A stretch of 64,000 nt of DNA from Mycobacterium sp. GTDB lineage: Bacteria > Actinomycetota > Actinomycetes > Mycobacteriales > Mycobacteriaceae. A program made the translations under genes and the position numbers. Position 1 is the stretch's first letter, and the number at the start of each line of letters is the position of its first letter. Of the stretch, positions 1-8,441 are shown piece after piece. The notes beneath the pieces are model-generated. The model was not told where the DNA came from. It searched no databases and saw only the letters and a program-made list of their open reading frames with translations. The DNA lies in assembly GCA_018882965.1 (NCBI GenBank), contig VEQY01000001.1, positions 1 through 64,000 of the forward strand. The letters are read 5' to 3'.

Positions 1-304
1 CTCCGGGAACGTCCACCACCATGGACCATGATCCGACCGCCCAGTAGGCGTTACCCCTCCACCCGGGACGTTCCAGCAGCGCATCGTCGCTCTCGTACTT
101 CGTCACCTCAACGCACCGGGGCCTGTCCTCGCCGCACGGCGTCATCACCCACGTCACCCCCGACTCCCGCGTCACGTAACGGAAGGAGTACAGCCCGGCC
201 GCGTTCTCGCTGATCTGATCGGCGGCCCGGGCTGGGCTGCCCGCCCCGACTGCGATGCAACAGCCGGCCGCCGCAAGCAGCGCCGTCGTCGATTTGAGGT
301 ACAC
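1..304 (-). CDS. Secreted protein of unknown function, 3' end outside window
   Basis: I translated this by hand from the reverse strand. A GTG at 304-302 follows a strong purine-rich ribosome site (GGAGGGAGG) by about 10 nt. The first 28 or so residues form a signal peptide: a short K/S/T start, an Ala/Leu/Gly core and a likely cut after SPARA. The mature part begins ADQISENAAGLYSFRY and contains a Cys pair in MTPCGEDRPRCVEV that could form a disulfide, then Trp-rich sequence. The frame stays open to the window edge (101 codons). It is divergent from the FKBP lipoprotein with 79 bp between starts. I do not recognise the family; small secreted proteins with this plan are common in mycobacteria. 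Confidence 0.7.
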   Translation of the reverse strand, partial: MYLKSTTALLAAAGCCIAVGAGSPARAADQISENAAGLYSFRYVTRESGVTWVMTPCGEDRPRCVEVTKYESDDALLERPGWRGNAYWAVGSWSMVVDVPG

Positions 305-383
305 CGGTTCGTCTTCCCTCCCTCCACGAGGAATGTAACCCCTGTCGTCACCGGTCTGCTGGCGATCGCCCCTGCCCTGTAGC

Positions 384-986
384 GTGACCGCGGTGTATTT
401 AATTCGCGTCGTTTCCGCCATCCTGTCCGCCCTGATCCTCGCCTCGTGCGGCTCCGCCAAGGACGCCGCCGGCCCGGCCGAGACGCCCACGCCCTCCCCA
501 GGTTCGTCAGCCGTCAAGGCGGCCGGGCCGACCTGCCCGGCTGACCCGCCGGCCAGTACCGCAGCCCCAGAGTGGACCCTGGCCGGGGCCACCGGCAGTG
601 TGTCGGTCATCGGTTCCACCGACACCGCCGCGCCGCTGATCGACGTGCAGGCGCCGTTCAGCGTCACCCAGACCCAGGTTCAGACACTGCGCGCCGGCGA
701 CGGTCCGGTGGTTGCGCCGACGGCGACGGTGCTGGTCTGCTACCTGGGTGTCAACGGCCGCGACGGCCGCGCGTTCGACAGCAGCTTCGAGGGCGGTCCC
801 CCGGTCGACTTCCCCCTCGACGGGGTCGTACCGGGCTTCCAGAAGGCCATCGCCGGGCAGACGGTCGGCTCGACCGTCGCAGTCGCGATGACCTCGGCGG
901 ACGGCTACCCGGACGGTCAGCCCAGCGCGGGAATCCAGCCCGGCGATTCGCTGATCTTCGCGATCACGATCCTCGACGCCGCCTAG
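384..986 (+). CDS. FKBP-type peptidyl-prolyl isomerase, predicted lipoprotein
   Basis: The 200-residue product starts with a lipoprotein signal ending in the lipobox LASC, with the acylated Cys at about residue 22. A Pro/Ala/Ser-rich linker follows. The C-terminal half carries FKBP landmarks: a GRDGRAFDSSF segment, a VVPGF segment (Phe where the classical Trp of the ligand pocket sits), GDSLIF and a final beta strand. The expected role is cis-trans isomerisation of prolyl bonds in exported proteins, anchored to the outer face of the membrane. The start is GTG. The 3' end overlaps the convergent secreted-protein gene by 23 bp. Family call firm; activity not tested by the sequence. Confidence 0.85.
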   Translation: MTAVYLIRVVSAILSALILASCGSAKDAAGPAETPTPSPGSSAVKAAGPTCPADPPASTAAPEWTLAGATGSVSVIGSTDTAAPLIDVQAPFSVTQTQVQTLRAGDGPVVAPTATVLVCYLGVNGRDGRAFDSSFEGGPPVDFPLDGVVPGFQKAIAGQTVGSTVAVAMTSADGYPDGQPSAGIQPGDSLIFAITILDAA

Positions 987-2247
987 CCTCGGTCTGACTC
1001 ACCACGATCGTGGGAATGGTTCCCGCGGGAGCGTCGGAGGCCAGGCCGGCGAAATACGTGCCCGACCACATCCACAGACCGCCCTGCAGTCGCAACGAGT
1101 TGCGCGCGGTCGGGGCGTCGTCGTTGGCGTAGCCGAGCATGCCGGACAGCACGGTCGCCTTGCTGATCATCAGGTAGGCCGAGCTGAGGTTGACCAGTGC
1201 GACGTAGGACGTCGCTGAAAACCCGCCCGGGGCGATTCTTCGCCAGACCGCCTCGCCGACGTCGGTCGTGTTCTCCAGCAGCGAGGTCCACGTCGCCATG
1301 GTGCGCCAGCGGGTGTCGGGCGGGTCGGCGAGACTCACCAGCGCGCTGTCGTAGCGGTTTGCCAGCTCGATCGGGAAGGCGGTCGAGTCGCATGCCAGGA
1401 AGCTGGTACAGGTCAGGGTGTCCTTCATCGACGGCACACCGGGAGGGGGGTTGTCGAGCAGGTACTCCAGGTAGCCCCGGTTGTATCCGTACAGGCCCAG
1501 CAGGACCGGCGTGAAGGCGTTGGTCAGGCTGGTCACCGCCCACGGGCTGGAATCCTGTGCCCAGGTGGTGAACAGGCCCGCCAGCCCGCCGAACAGTCGG
1601 AAGCCGAACCGCGAGATCAGGTTCAGGCCCCCGGCCTCGGCGGGCGGAGCCGGTGCCGGGGCGGGAGCCTCAGTCAGGTTGTCGCGCAACCAGATTCCAC
1701 CGAAGTAACCCGAGACCGCCAGGTTGCCCAGCTGGACGCGGACGTCCTCGCGGCCGGGTGCCGGTTCGGCCAACTCGGTCAGGCTGGCCACCGCGAGATC
1801 GCCGAAGAAGAACTGCGGGCTGTCGTCGGGATCCCCGCCCGCGGCGACATAGGCCTCTGCGACGTCGGTGATGTCAGCGTTCGACACCGTGAACGAGAGC
1901 CCGTTGCGGACCGGCATCGGTGGCAGATCGACCGACACGGCTGCGTCGGCACGGGCGGTGCCGCCCGCCGCGGCCCGCGCCGCCGCCGCCGGTCGCTTCT
2001 TACTGTCCGCTGCAGGAGATGCCGCCACCCGGTTCGCCTGCCGTCGTTGCGACACCGCCTTGGGCGCGGTGCGCGCGGCGGTCACCGGACCGGCCTCCCG
2101 GGAGATCGGGGCGGCGGTGGCCGAGTCGGGCCCGCCTTGCGCTGCGGTGTCCGCCGCCGCGTCCGATGCCCCCGCCAACACAGCCGCGCCGGTCCCCAGC
2201 GCGACGGCCAATCCCCCGACGCACCCGCGCCACAGTGCGGCCCCCAT
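964..2247 (-). CDS. Large secreted protein of unknown function
   Basis: I place the start at the ATG at 2247 because it opens directly onto a signal peptide (MGAALWRGCVGGLAVALG, cut after about ASDAAADT); the longer open frame would run back into the transporter gene. A basic Ala/Arg-rich low-complexity stretch comes next (about residues 35-100), then a compact region with two Cys (TCTSFLAC) and many Trp/Tyr residues near the C terminus. No catalytic motif is evident. The N-terminal signal plus disordered-linker plan resembles that of the secreted hydrolase at 53895-56237, so both may use the same export route. It overlaps the FKBP gene tail to tail. I do not recognise the domain. Confidence 0.75.
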   Translation of the reverse strand: MGAALWRGCVGGLAVALGTGAAVLAGASDAAADTAAQGGPDSATAAPISREAGPVTAARTAPKAVSQRRQANRVAASPAADSKKRPAAAARAAAGGTARADAAVSVDLPPMPVRNGLSFTVSNADITDVAEAYVAAGGDPDDSPQFFFGDLAVASLTELAEPAPGREDVRVQLGNLAVSGYFGGIWLRDNLTEAPAPAPAPPAEAGGLNLISRFGFRLFGGLAGLFTTWAQDSSPWAVTSLTNAFTPVLLGLYGYNRGYLEYLLDNPPPGVPSMKDTLTCTSFLACDSTAFPIELANRYDSALVSLADPPDTRWRTMATWTSLLENTTDVGEAVWRRIAPGGFSATSYVALVNLSSAYLMISKATVLSGMLGYANDDAPTARNSLRLQGGLWMWSGTYFAGLASDAPAGTIPTIVVSQTEARRRRGS

Positions 2248-2324
2248 GGCGACGACGCTATCAGTCCAGCAAAGCCGGACCGGGGACTCGGGGGTGCTCA
2301 GGCATCTACTACTACTGCGGACTA

Positions 2325-4508
2325 CTACCGAGGACTGCGGGTCCGGAAGTATTCGGTGCCCTCGACACCGCCGCGGGGCAGGATCCGGTCCAACCAGCCG
2401 GGCAGCCACCAATTCCCCCGGCCCGCCAAGACCATCAGGGCGGGAACCAGGACGCAGCGGATGACGGTGGCGTCCAGGGCGACGGCAAAGGCCAGGCCGA
2501 GGCCGAACTGTTTAATGGTCGGGTCCTCGGAGAGGACGAACGCGCCGAACACCGACACCATGATCAATGCGGCAGAGGTGATCACGCGTGCGCTGCGTGC
2601 GAGTCCCCGAATCGCCGCGGTCTTGTCGTCGGCGCCCGCGTCGTGCTCCTCTTTGATGTGACTGACCAGGAACACCTCGTAGTCCATCGACAGCCCGAAG
2701 AGGATGGCGAACATCAGCACCGGTACGAACGAGGTGATCGGCACCTCACCGCTTAGGCCGATGAGCCGGGTGCCCCAGCCCCACTGGAAGACCGCGACCA
2801 GCATTCCGTAGGCGGCGCCTACCGCGAGCAGGTTCATCACGGCGGCCTTGGCGGCGATTAGTGGTGAGCGGAAGGCGAAGACGAGGAGCAGGAAACTGAG
2901 CAGGACGACGACCAGGATCGATTTGACGAGGGTGTCCTGAATGGCGTCCGCCACGTCGATGTAGGCGGCGGTGATTCCACCGACGTGAGCGACGAGTCCG
3001 GTGCCGCCCACCGCCTGGGGGATCGTCTCGGAACGGATACGCCGCACGAGATACGCGGTCGTCTCCGCCTGTGGCGGCGAGCGCGGAATGACCTCGATCA
3101 CGGCGGCGGTGCGGGGGGCGTTGACCTCGGTCGGGAGCAGCGCAACCACGTCGGGGTCGGCCCGCAACCGCTGCTCGAGGTCGGTGAGGGCCTGCTCGTC
3201 GTCCGGTTTGCCCGGCAGGCCGACAGCGATGGTCAGCGGACCGTTCGCCCCCGGGCCGAAGCCCTTGGCGACCATGTCGTAGGCGATCTTGATCTGCGAG
3301 TTCTTCGGCGCGGCAGCAGTGTCGATCTGGCCAAGGTCCAGCGAGAGCACCGGAATCGCCATGAACAGCAGAACCGCGGTGGACGCGACGGCGGCAGGCC
3401 AGGGGTGATCGGCGATCAGCCGTCCCCAGCGCTCCCAACCCCGGTTATCGGTGGTGCCGGTTCGCGCCCACGGCAGCCGCCAGGAGTCCACCCGGCTGCC
3501 GGCGATCGCCAACAGCGCCGGCATGAGGGTCACCGCGGCCAGGATCGCGGTGATCACCGCTACTGCCGAGAACATCCCCATCGAGCGGACCAACGGCAGG
3601 CGGGTGACCGCCAGCGAGCACAGCGCGAGGATGACCGTGACGCCGGCGAAGACCACCGCTGCGCCGGACGTCGCTACCGACCGCGCGATCGACTCGGGAA
3701 TTCCCATGCCCTCGGCGATCTGCTCACGGTGCCGGGCGAGGATGAACATCGAGTAGTCGATCCCCACCCCGAGGCCGATCATCGAGGCCAGCGCCGGTGC
3801 GGCCGTCGGCAAAACGGCGACGTGCGAGAGCAGCATGATCGCACTTAGCCCGGTCACCAGCCCGAACAGGGCGTTGACTATCGGAAGCAGCATCGAGGCC
3901 ACAGAGCCGAAGGTGAGCAGCAGGATCAGGAGGGCGAAGACGATACCGACCCAACTGCTGCTGTTGTCCGAGCCACGGACGCTCTGCGCATAGTAGAGCT
4001 TTTCGCCGATCGAGCCGCCGACTGCGGTTTCCAGGCCGGCGGCTCGCAGGGGCTTCTGGATCGCATCGACGGCGACCTGCGCTTGGTTGGCGGTGTAATC
4101 GTCGACCGGGCGCTGCAGGGACAGCGCGATGATGGCCGTGCTCCCGTCAGCGCTGAGCCCGCCGGGAGTCGTAAACGGGTCGCTCACCGACGAGACGTTT
4201 GGCGCTGATCGAGCGGCCAGCACAGCTGAATTCAATGCAGACCGCGTCGACGGGGCGGTCAGCGCCGATCCGTCGCGAGCCCGTACCACGATCGGATCCG
4301 GCTGCATCGCCACGCTCGGGTAACGCTGTTCAAGCAGTGCAACGGCCTGCGCACTGTCGCTACCCGGCACGGTCAAGTCGTCGGCCTGCCGAGGTCCCGT
4401 CACCACAACCCCGATGCCGAGGACTATGACCAGTAAAATCCATGCGACCAGGATGGGCCGGCGGGCCCGGACGCAGAACAGGCCCAGTCGGTACAGTGCA
4501 CCCGTCAT
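2325..4508 (-). CDS. MMPL-family (RND superfamily) membrane transporter
   Basis: 727 residues with the MMPL plan: a first membrane helix at about 18-37, a large outer domain, five helices at about 185-345, a second outer domain and five more helices near the C terminus. The proton-relay Asp-Tyr pairs typical of mycobacterial MmpL proteins are present: GVGIDYSMF (D251-Y252) and GLSMDYEVF (D609-Y610). It is shorter than the classical MmpL lipid exporters (around 950 residues) and has no MmpS partner beside it, so a drug- or lipid-export role is inferred only at family level. It stands alone, with 78 bp before the downstream secreted protein. Confidence 0.9.
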   Translation of the reverse strand: MTGALYRLGLFCVRARRPILVAWILLVIVLGIGVVVTGPRQADDLTVPGSDSAQAVALLEQRYPSVAMQPDPIVVRARDGSALTAPSTRSALNSAVLAARSAPNVSSVSDPFTTPGGLSADGSTAIIALSLQRPVDDYTANQAQVAVDAIQKPLRAAGLETAVGGSIGEKLYYAQSVRGSDNSSSWVGIVFALLILLLTFGSVASMLLPIVNALFGLVTGLSAIMLLSHVAVLPTAAPALASMIGLGVGIDYSMFILARHREQIAEGMGIPESIARSVATSGAAVVFAGVTVILALCSLAVTRLPLVRSMGMFSAVAVITAILAAVTLMPALLAIAGSRVDSWRLPWARTGTTDNRGWERWGRLIADHPWPAAVASTAVLLFMAIPVLSLDLGQIDTAAAPKNSQIKIAYDMVAKGFGPGANGPLTIAVGLPGKPDDEQALTDLEQRLRADPDVVALLPTEVNAPRTAAVIEVIPRSPPQAETTAYLVRRIRSETIPQAVGGTGLVAHVGGITAAYIDVADAIQDTLVKSILVVVLLSFLLLVFAFRSPLIAAKAAVMNLLAVGAAYGMLVAVFQWGWGTRLIGLSGEVPITSFVPVLMFAILFGLSMDYEVFLVSHIKEEHDAGADDKTAAIRGLARSARVITSAALIMVSVFGAFVLSEDPTIKQFGLGLAFAVALDATVIRCVLVPALMVLAGRGNWWLPGWLDRILPRGGVEGTEYFRTRSPR

Positions 4509-4572
4509 AGCGCGCAGGTGTTGTCGGCCGTCATCGTGCCGCGGCGATCAGTTCGGCAGTTTCGCTCTGCAC

Positions 4573-4622
4573 CGCTTGAGCGTACGTGGCTACGCGCAGC
4601 CGTACCGGCAGTCGCTCAAGCG
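4573..4622. repeat. Long imperfect intergenic hairpin
   Basis: CGCTTGAGCG at 4573-4582 is matched perfectly by its reverse complement CGCTCAAGCG at 4613-4622. Inside the loop, GTAC-GGCT pairs imperfectly with AGCCGTAC around ACGCGC, so the whole 50-nt element can fold into one long bulged hairpin. It sits between the CDF-type gene (ending at 4655) and the MMPL gene (starting at 4508), both on the minus strand. There is no T-run, so it is not a classical terminator. It could be an operator, a transcript-processing hairpin or a dispersed repeat. Confidence 0.55.
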
Positions 4623-4654
4623 AACTGGTCGGATTTGCGCGGATGCCAGCCTGC

Positions 4655-5641
4655 TCAAACCGGGCGTGGCGGATCGTGGATCGGACGCCGGGTGAACACC
4701 AGGTTCATCCGCACCGGCCCGATCCGCTGTCTCAACTCGGCCAGCAGCTCGGCCCGGATGTCGTCTTGTTCGTCGACGGTCAGGGCCCCGGCATACGAGA
4801 CGTGCACGTCGATGTCGGCCACCTTCCCCCGCCGCACGGAGAAGACGTCGACCAGCCCGAAGGCCTGCTCGACAGCGGGTCCGTGCTCGCGGGCGACGTC
4901 ATTCAGGGCGTTGCGCACCGCGTCATCGGTGTCGCCGTCGGTCCGGCGACCGGAGAGCCGGCCGAACTCCAGTCGGACCTGTCGCAAGGGCTCCCACACC
5001 AGCAGCGCACAGATCATCAGCACGATCAGGCTGTCGGCGATTTGGCGGATGTCGAAGCGCGGCGAGGTCAGCCAGGTTCCGCCGGGCAGCACCGCCACGG
5101 CCAGCAGCGCGACGCAAATGCCGGCACTGACCCATGCGTCGAGTTTTGCGGCTTCGGCCTCCACCTTCAGCAAAGACGAGATGCCGCCTATCGACCGGTT
5201 GTTGCGTTTGTGGTTGGCCACCACGAGGAACCCGACCACCGCGGCGAACGCTGTGTAGACCGCCGCCAAACCGAATTCGGGCAGCTCACCTTTGCCGGTG
5301 ACCAGATAGTCGACGACCTTGGCGCCGTTGACCGCCACCCCGGCCACGACCACCCCGAGGATCATCAGCGACCGGAACAAAACGTAGAGGTTTTCCAGCG
5401 CCAACCGGCCGCGCGGCGCCTGCGGTCCCGGCGGCGCGGCGGCGATGCGGGCCAGCCCGATCGCCAGAAAAGCCGTGCCGGCGTCGATCAGCGAGATGGC
5501 CCCGTCCAGCTGCGTGGCCGCCACGGAGGTGACCGCGTAGGCGACGAAGCCCAGGATGCCCAGGGTCAGGGTCGCCCACAGGTGCACGCGAAGGCTGCGG
5601 GTCTCGACCCTGAGCACCGTCTGGTCCGAGGGCTGGTTCAT
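4655..5641 (-). CDS. Cation diffusion facilitator-like membrane protein with altered metal site
   Basis: The ATG at 5641 has a GGAG ribosome site; an in-frame GTG at 5680 is less likely. The 328-residue product has about six membrane helices followed by a soluble C-terminal domain (VDVFSVRRGKVADIDVHVSY) as in CDF Zn/Co/Cd exporters. Canonical CDF proteins have a DxxxD in helix 2 and HxxxD in helix 5. Here helix 2 reads IDAGTA and helix 5 AAKLDA, so one Asp of each pair remains while the second Asp and the His are Ala. That suggests different ion specificity or loss of transport. No metal-responsive regulator lies beside it. Confidence 0.75.
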   Translation of the reverse strand: MNQPSDQTVLRVETRSLRVHLWATLTLGILGFVAYAVTSVAATQLDGAISLIDAGTAFLAIGLARIAAAPPGPQAPRGRLALENLYVLFRSLMILGVVVAGVAVNGAKVVDYLVTGKGELPEFGLAAVYTAFAAVVGFLVVANHKRNNRSIGGISSLLKVEAEAAKLDAWVSAGICVALLAVAVLPGGTWLTSPRFDIRQIADSLIVLMICALLVWEPLRQVRLEFGRLSGRRTDGDTDDAVRNALNDVAREHGPAVEQAFGLVDVFSVRRGKVADIDVHVSYAGALTVDEQDDIRAELLAELRQRIGPVRMNLVFTRRPIHDPPRPV

Positions 5642-5725
5642 GTCGCTCCGATTATGGCGTGGCGACGCTAGTGTGAGCACCAGCCGATCGCGGCGGATCG
5701 GACGTGCCGCCGGAAGGAGAACCCC

Positions 5726-6568
5726 GTGAGCTCAGCCGAAGAGCGGGCCGCCCAGTTGGCTCTGGTCTCCAGACTGAAGACCTCCTACCCCGAGATCCCC
5801 GGGTTCCCTCCCCCGGATCTGATCACCCACGACGTCTTCCTGGCGTACATGAAGAACGCCCACGACGTCGGCGGCGAACTGGACGTTCCCGAGGTCTACG
5901 AGAACAAACAGGAAGAGCAGTGGGAGCTGATGACCTACGTGCTCTGCGAAGTCCTGGGCTGGCGGGGTATCTGGCTGTCCGAGGAGCGGCGGCGGATCGG
6001 CAACGTCGACGTCGGCCGGTCGGTGTACTGGGGTCTGCCCTACTACTGCCGCTGGCTGTGGTCGGTCGGCCGGGTTCTGATCGAGAAGGGCCACATCAGC
6101 TGGGGCGAGTTGACCGAACGGCTGGCCGAGGTGCAGGACCGCTACGCCGGGCCCCTCAACGGCCGCCTTCCCGACGCCGCACCCAAGTCGGCGGGCGACG
6201 GAGCGAGTGTGCGGCGCAACGAGCATCACCGCGAGGCGGTCGGCATCGGCGATCCGCAGATCTTCGCCGGCAAGGCCGGGCCCGCCAAGTTCAAGCCCGG
6301 TGACCGGGTGCGGGTACGCGAGTTGCCGGCACTGTTCTACACCCGCACGCCGGAATACGTCCGCGGCGCGAAGGGCGTCATCGCCGAGGTCTCCTATGAG
6401 AGCCCGGCTCCCGAAGACGAAACCTGGGACCGTCCCGAGGCCCGACCGGAATGGTTCTACATCGTGCGCTTCCGCCAGGCCGACCTGTGGGACCACTACA
6501 CCGGCCCCGCGAACGACACCCTGCAGACCGAGATTCCCGAGCGCTGGTTGGAGGCCGCCGATGCCTGA
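5726..6568 (+). CDS. Nitrile hydratase / thiocyanate hydrolase-like beta subunit
   Basis: First gene of an operon; GTG start 6 nt after a strong GGAAGGAGA site. The 280-residue protein has the beta-subunit plan: an N-terminal helical part containing HDVGGE and helices around LCEVLGWRGIW, a flexible linker, then an SH3-like barrel with KFKPGDRVRVREL, YVRGAKGVIAEV, WFYIVRF and DLWDHYTG. Together with the alpha subunit it would form the heterotetramer that hydrates nitriles to amides, or a related pseudonitrile, in the cytoplasm. It overlaps the alpha gene by 8 bp, implying translational coupling. Substrate is not predictable from sequence. Confidence 0.85.
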   Translation: MSSAEERAAQLALVSRLKTSYPEIPGFPPPDLITHDVFLAYMKNAHDVGGELDVPEVYENKQEEQWELMTYVLCEVLGWRGIWLSEERRRIGNVDVGRSVYWGLPYYCRWLWSVGRVLIEKGHISWGELTERLAEVQDRYAGPLNGRLPDAAPKSAGDGASVRRNEHHREAVGIGDPQIFAGKAGPAKFKPGDRVRVRELPALFYTRTPEYVRGAKGVIAEVSYESPAPEDETWDRPEARPEWFYIVRFRQADLWDHYTGPANDTLQTEIPERWLEAADA

Positions 6569-7283
6569 GCACGATCACGGACACGATCACGGACACGATC
6601 ACGCGCGCACGGTCAAGCCGATGGTCGATGAGATCACCGACTTCGAGGTCCTGGAAATCGCGCTGCGTGAACTGTGCATCGAGAAAGGCTTGTTCACCGC
6701 CGAGGAACACCGGCGGATGACCGAATTCGCCGAGCAGATCGGACCCACGCCCGCTGCCCGGCTGGTGGCGCGGGCCTGGACGGACCCCGAGTTCAAGAAC
6801 CTCGTGCTGACCGACCCGCTGGCGGCGAGCAAGCAGGTCGGGGTGGACTGGCTGGATCCGACCGGCTTCGGCACGCCCAGCGATTTCGTGGCCTTCAAGG
6901 TGCTCGAGGACACCCCGTCGGTGCACCACGTGATCGTCTGTGCGCTGTGCTCGTGCTACCCGCGGCCCATCCTGGGCAACTCGCCGGAGTGGTACCGAAC
7001 CCCGAACTACCGGCGGCGGATCGTGCGCTGGCCACGACAGGTGCTCTCCGAGTTCGGTCTGGATCTGCCCGACGACGTCGAGGTTCGGGTGGAGGACTCC
7101 AACCAGAAGCACCGCTTCATGGTGATGCCCCTGCGACCGGCGGGCACCGACGGCTGGACCGAAGACCAGCTGGCCGAGATCATCACCCGGGACTGCCTGA
7201 TCGGCGTCGCCCTGCCCAAGCCCGGCGTCACCACCAACGTCATCACCAAGACCCGCCCGGCCGTCCGCCCGATCGCGGAGTGA
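6561..7283 (+). CDS. Nitrile hydratase-like alpha subunit (metal-binding), His-rich N terminus
   Basis: 240 residues. The metal claw is visible as VCALCSCYP (C127, C130, S131, C132), whose thiols and backbone amides hold the non-corrin Co(III) or Fe(III) in this family. The second position is Ala where cobalt enzymes usually have Thr and iron enzymes Ser, and the next block reads PRPILG rather than the usual PWPVLG. The N terminus carries a tandem Asp/Gly/His run (HDHGHDHGHDH, residues 4-14) that could chelate metal for loading. The start is the ATG inside the beta gene's last codons. It is the catalytic subunit; metal type is uncertain. Confidence 0.87.
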   Translation: MPEHDHGHDHGHDHARTVKPMVDEITDFEVLEIALRELCIEKGLFTAEEHRRMTEFAEQIGPTPAARLVARAWTDPEFKNLVLTDPLAASKQVGVDWLDPTGFGTPSDFVAFKVLEDTPSVHHVIVCALCSCYPRPILGNSPEWYRTPNYRRRIVRWPRQVLSEFGLDLPDDVEVRVEDSNQKHRFMVMPLRPAGTDGWTEDQLAEIITRDCLIGVALPKPGVTTNVITKTRPAVRPIAE

Positions 7284-7288
7284 TCGCG

Positions 7289-7636
7289 ATGACCGATCAG
7301 CGCATCGAGGTTCTCGACGAGATCGTCCAACGCAACCAGGTCTGGCCGGTGATGGCCGCCAAGTACGGCGTGGAGAACCCCCTGCCGCCGTGGAAGACCA
7401 GCCTTGACGGCCTGTGCGACGTCCTCGATCAGGTCTGCGACGAGACCGGACTCGAACTCTCCTTCAAGCAGCGTCGCGACGAGGAGGATGAACTCTCGGC
7501 GACCCGGTACGCCGATCTGCCCTACCCGGAGAGCCAACTGGTTTCGCTGGCGCATTCCCTGCTGGCCCGCGGCCTCATCGACGAGCAGGAGCTTCGGGTC
7601 CGGCTGGCCGGCATCCGCGCCCGGCTCGAAGCCTGA
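7289..7636 (+). CDS. Small nitrile hydratase activator/beta-N-terminus-like protein
   Basis: 115 residues, beginning 5 nt after the alpha stop with GGAG 8 nt upstream of the ATG; a GTG at 7280 overlapping the alpha stop is an alternative. The sequence is helical, with PPWKTSLDGLCDVLDQ and a C-terminal RGLIDEQELRVRLAGIRARL segment like the N-terminal half of nitrile hydratase beta subunits. Small beta-like proteins of this kind (P14K, NhlE) act as metallochaperones that swap subunits to insert metal. By position and length that is the best guess; a third structural subunit, as in thiocyanate hydrolase, is the alternative. Confidence 0.7.
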   Translation: MTDQRIEVLDEIVQRNQVWPVMAAKYGVENPLPPWKTSLDGLCDVLDQVCDETGLELSFKQRRDEEDELSATRYADLPYPESQLVSLAHSLLARGLIDEQELRVRLAGIRARLEA

Positions 7637-7642
7637 GCACCC

Positions 7643-8416
7643 GTGCCGCTGGTCACCTACGAGGTGCGCGACCACGTTGCGACCATCACGCTCAACCGAC
7701 CCGAAGCCCGCAACGCGATCAACGGCGCACTGCGCGAAGACCTCAACGCGGCCTGGGATCGGTTCCGTGACGACGAGGACGCGTGGGTCGGCATCCTGGC
7801 GGCCAACGGCACCACCTTCTGCGCCGGCGCGGACCTCAAGGACAGCGAGGGCGCCGTCGGCCGATTCGGCGGAACCTTCTGGGAGAAGCCCACCATCAAC
7901 TCCTTCGAGAGCGGTATGGAGCTCTTCAAGCCGACGATCGCCGCCGTGAACGGCCCGTGCATCGGCTACGGACTGACCGGAGTGCTCTTCTGCGACTTCG
8001 TGATCGCCAGCACCGACGCGGTGTTCTGCTACCCCGAGGTGCGAATCGGGACACCTACGATCGTCGGGGCGATCCGGCTACCGCACCGCATCGGCTGGGC
8101 CAACGCGATGGAACTGCTGCTGTCCGGTAAGCCGATGAAGGCCCAGCGCGCCAAGGAGACCGGCCTCGTGTGGAAGGTGGTCTCCCCCGACGAACTGCAG
8201 TCCCAGGCCCAGTCGTGGGCACGGGTTCTCGCCGAAGCCGCTCCGCTGGCCCAGCGGGCCACCAAGGAAGTGGCCTGGCGCACCGCGGACATGGGCTGGA
8301 TAGAAGCGGTGCGTTTCGGGGAGGTGATGCGCAAGGTGGTCAACTCCACCGCGGATGCCGCCGAGGGCATGCGGGCCATGCGGGAGAAACGCGCGCCCCA
8401 ATGGGGAGGCAGGTAG
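7643..8416 (+). CDS. Enoyl-CoA hydratase/isomerase family protein
   Basis: 257 residues with crotonase features: an N-terminal strand ending LNRPEARNAING, an oxyanion-hole segment FCAGADLKD and a second-turn block AVNGPCIGYG...FCYPEVRIG. The Glu of PEVRIG matches the second catalytic Glu of enoyl-CoA hydratase, but the first is replaced (GYGLTGVLF), so simple hydration may not be its reaction. GTG start 6 bp after the small activator-like gene places it last in the nitrile-hydratase operon. That suggests the operon feeds an acyl-CoA-type pathway, or that the protein acts on a CoA ester made from the nitrile product. Confidence 0.85.
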   Translation: MPLVTYEVRDHVATITLNRPEARNAINGALREDLNAAWDRFRDDEDAWVGILAANGTTFCAGADLKDSEGAVGRFGGTFWEKPTINSFESGMELFKPTIAAVNGPCIGYGLTGVLFCDFVIASTDAVFCYPEVRIGTPTIVGAIRLPHRIGWANAMELLLSGKPMKAQRAKETGLVWKVVSPDELQSQAQSWARVLAEAAPLAQRATKEVAWRTADMGWIEAVRFGEVMRKVVNSTADAAEGMRAMREKRAPQWGGR

Positions 8417-8441
8417 GGCGCTGGCCGTGGCGGGTAGGCGC

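Noticed and set aside
28..213. Short plus-strand open frame near the left edge
   Set aside because: It lies antisense to the reverse-strand secreted gene, has no ribosome site and an Arg/Thr/Pro-rich composition typical of a GC-rich shadow frame.
964..986. Frameshift or assembly error at the FKBP/secreted-protein junction
   Set aside because: A short tail-to-tail overlap explains the two stops; both reading frames end naturally.
2248..2412. N-terminal 55-residue extension of the secreted protein at 964-2247
   Set aside because: It overlaps the transporter gene's 3' end and would bury the signal peptide; the internal ATG at 2247 opens straight onto it.
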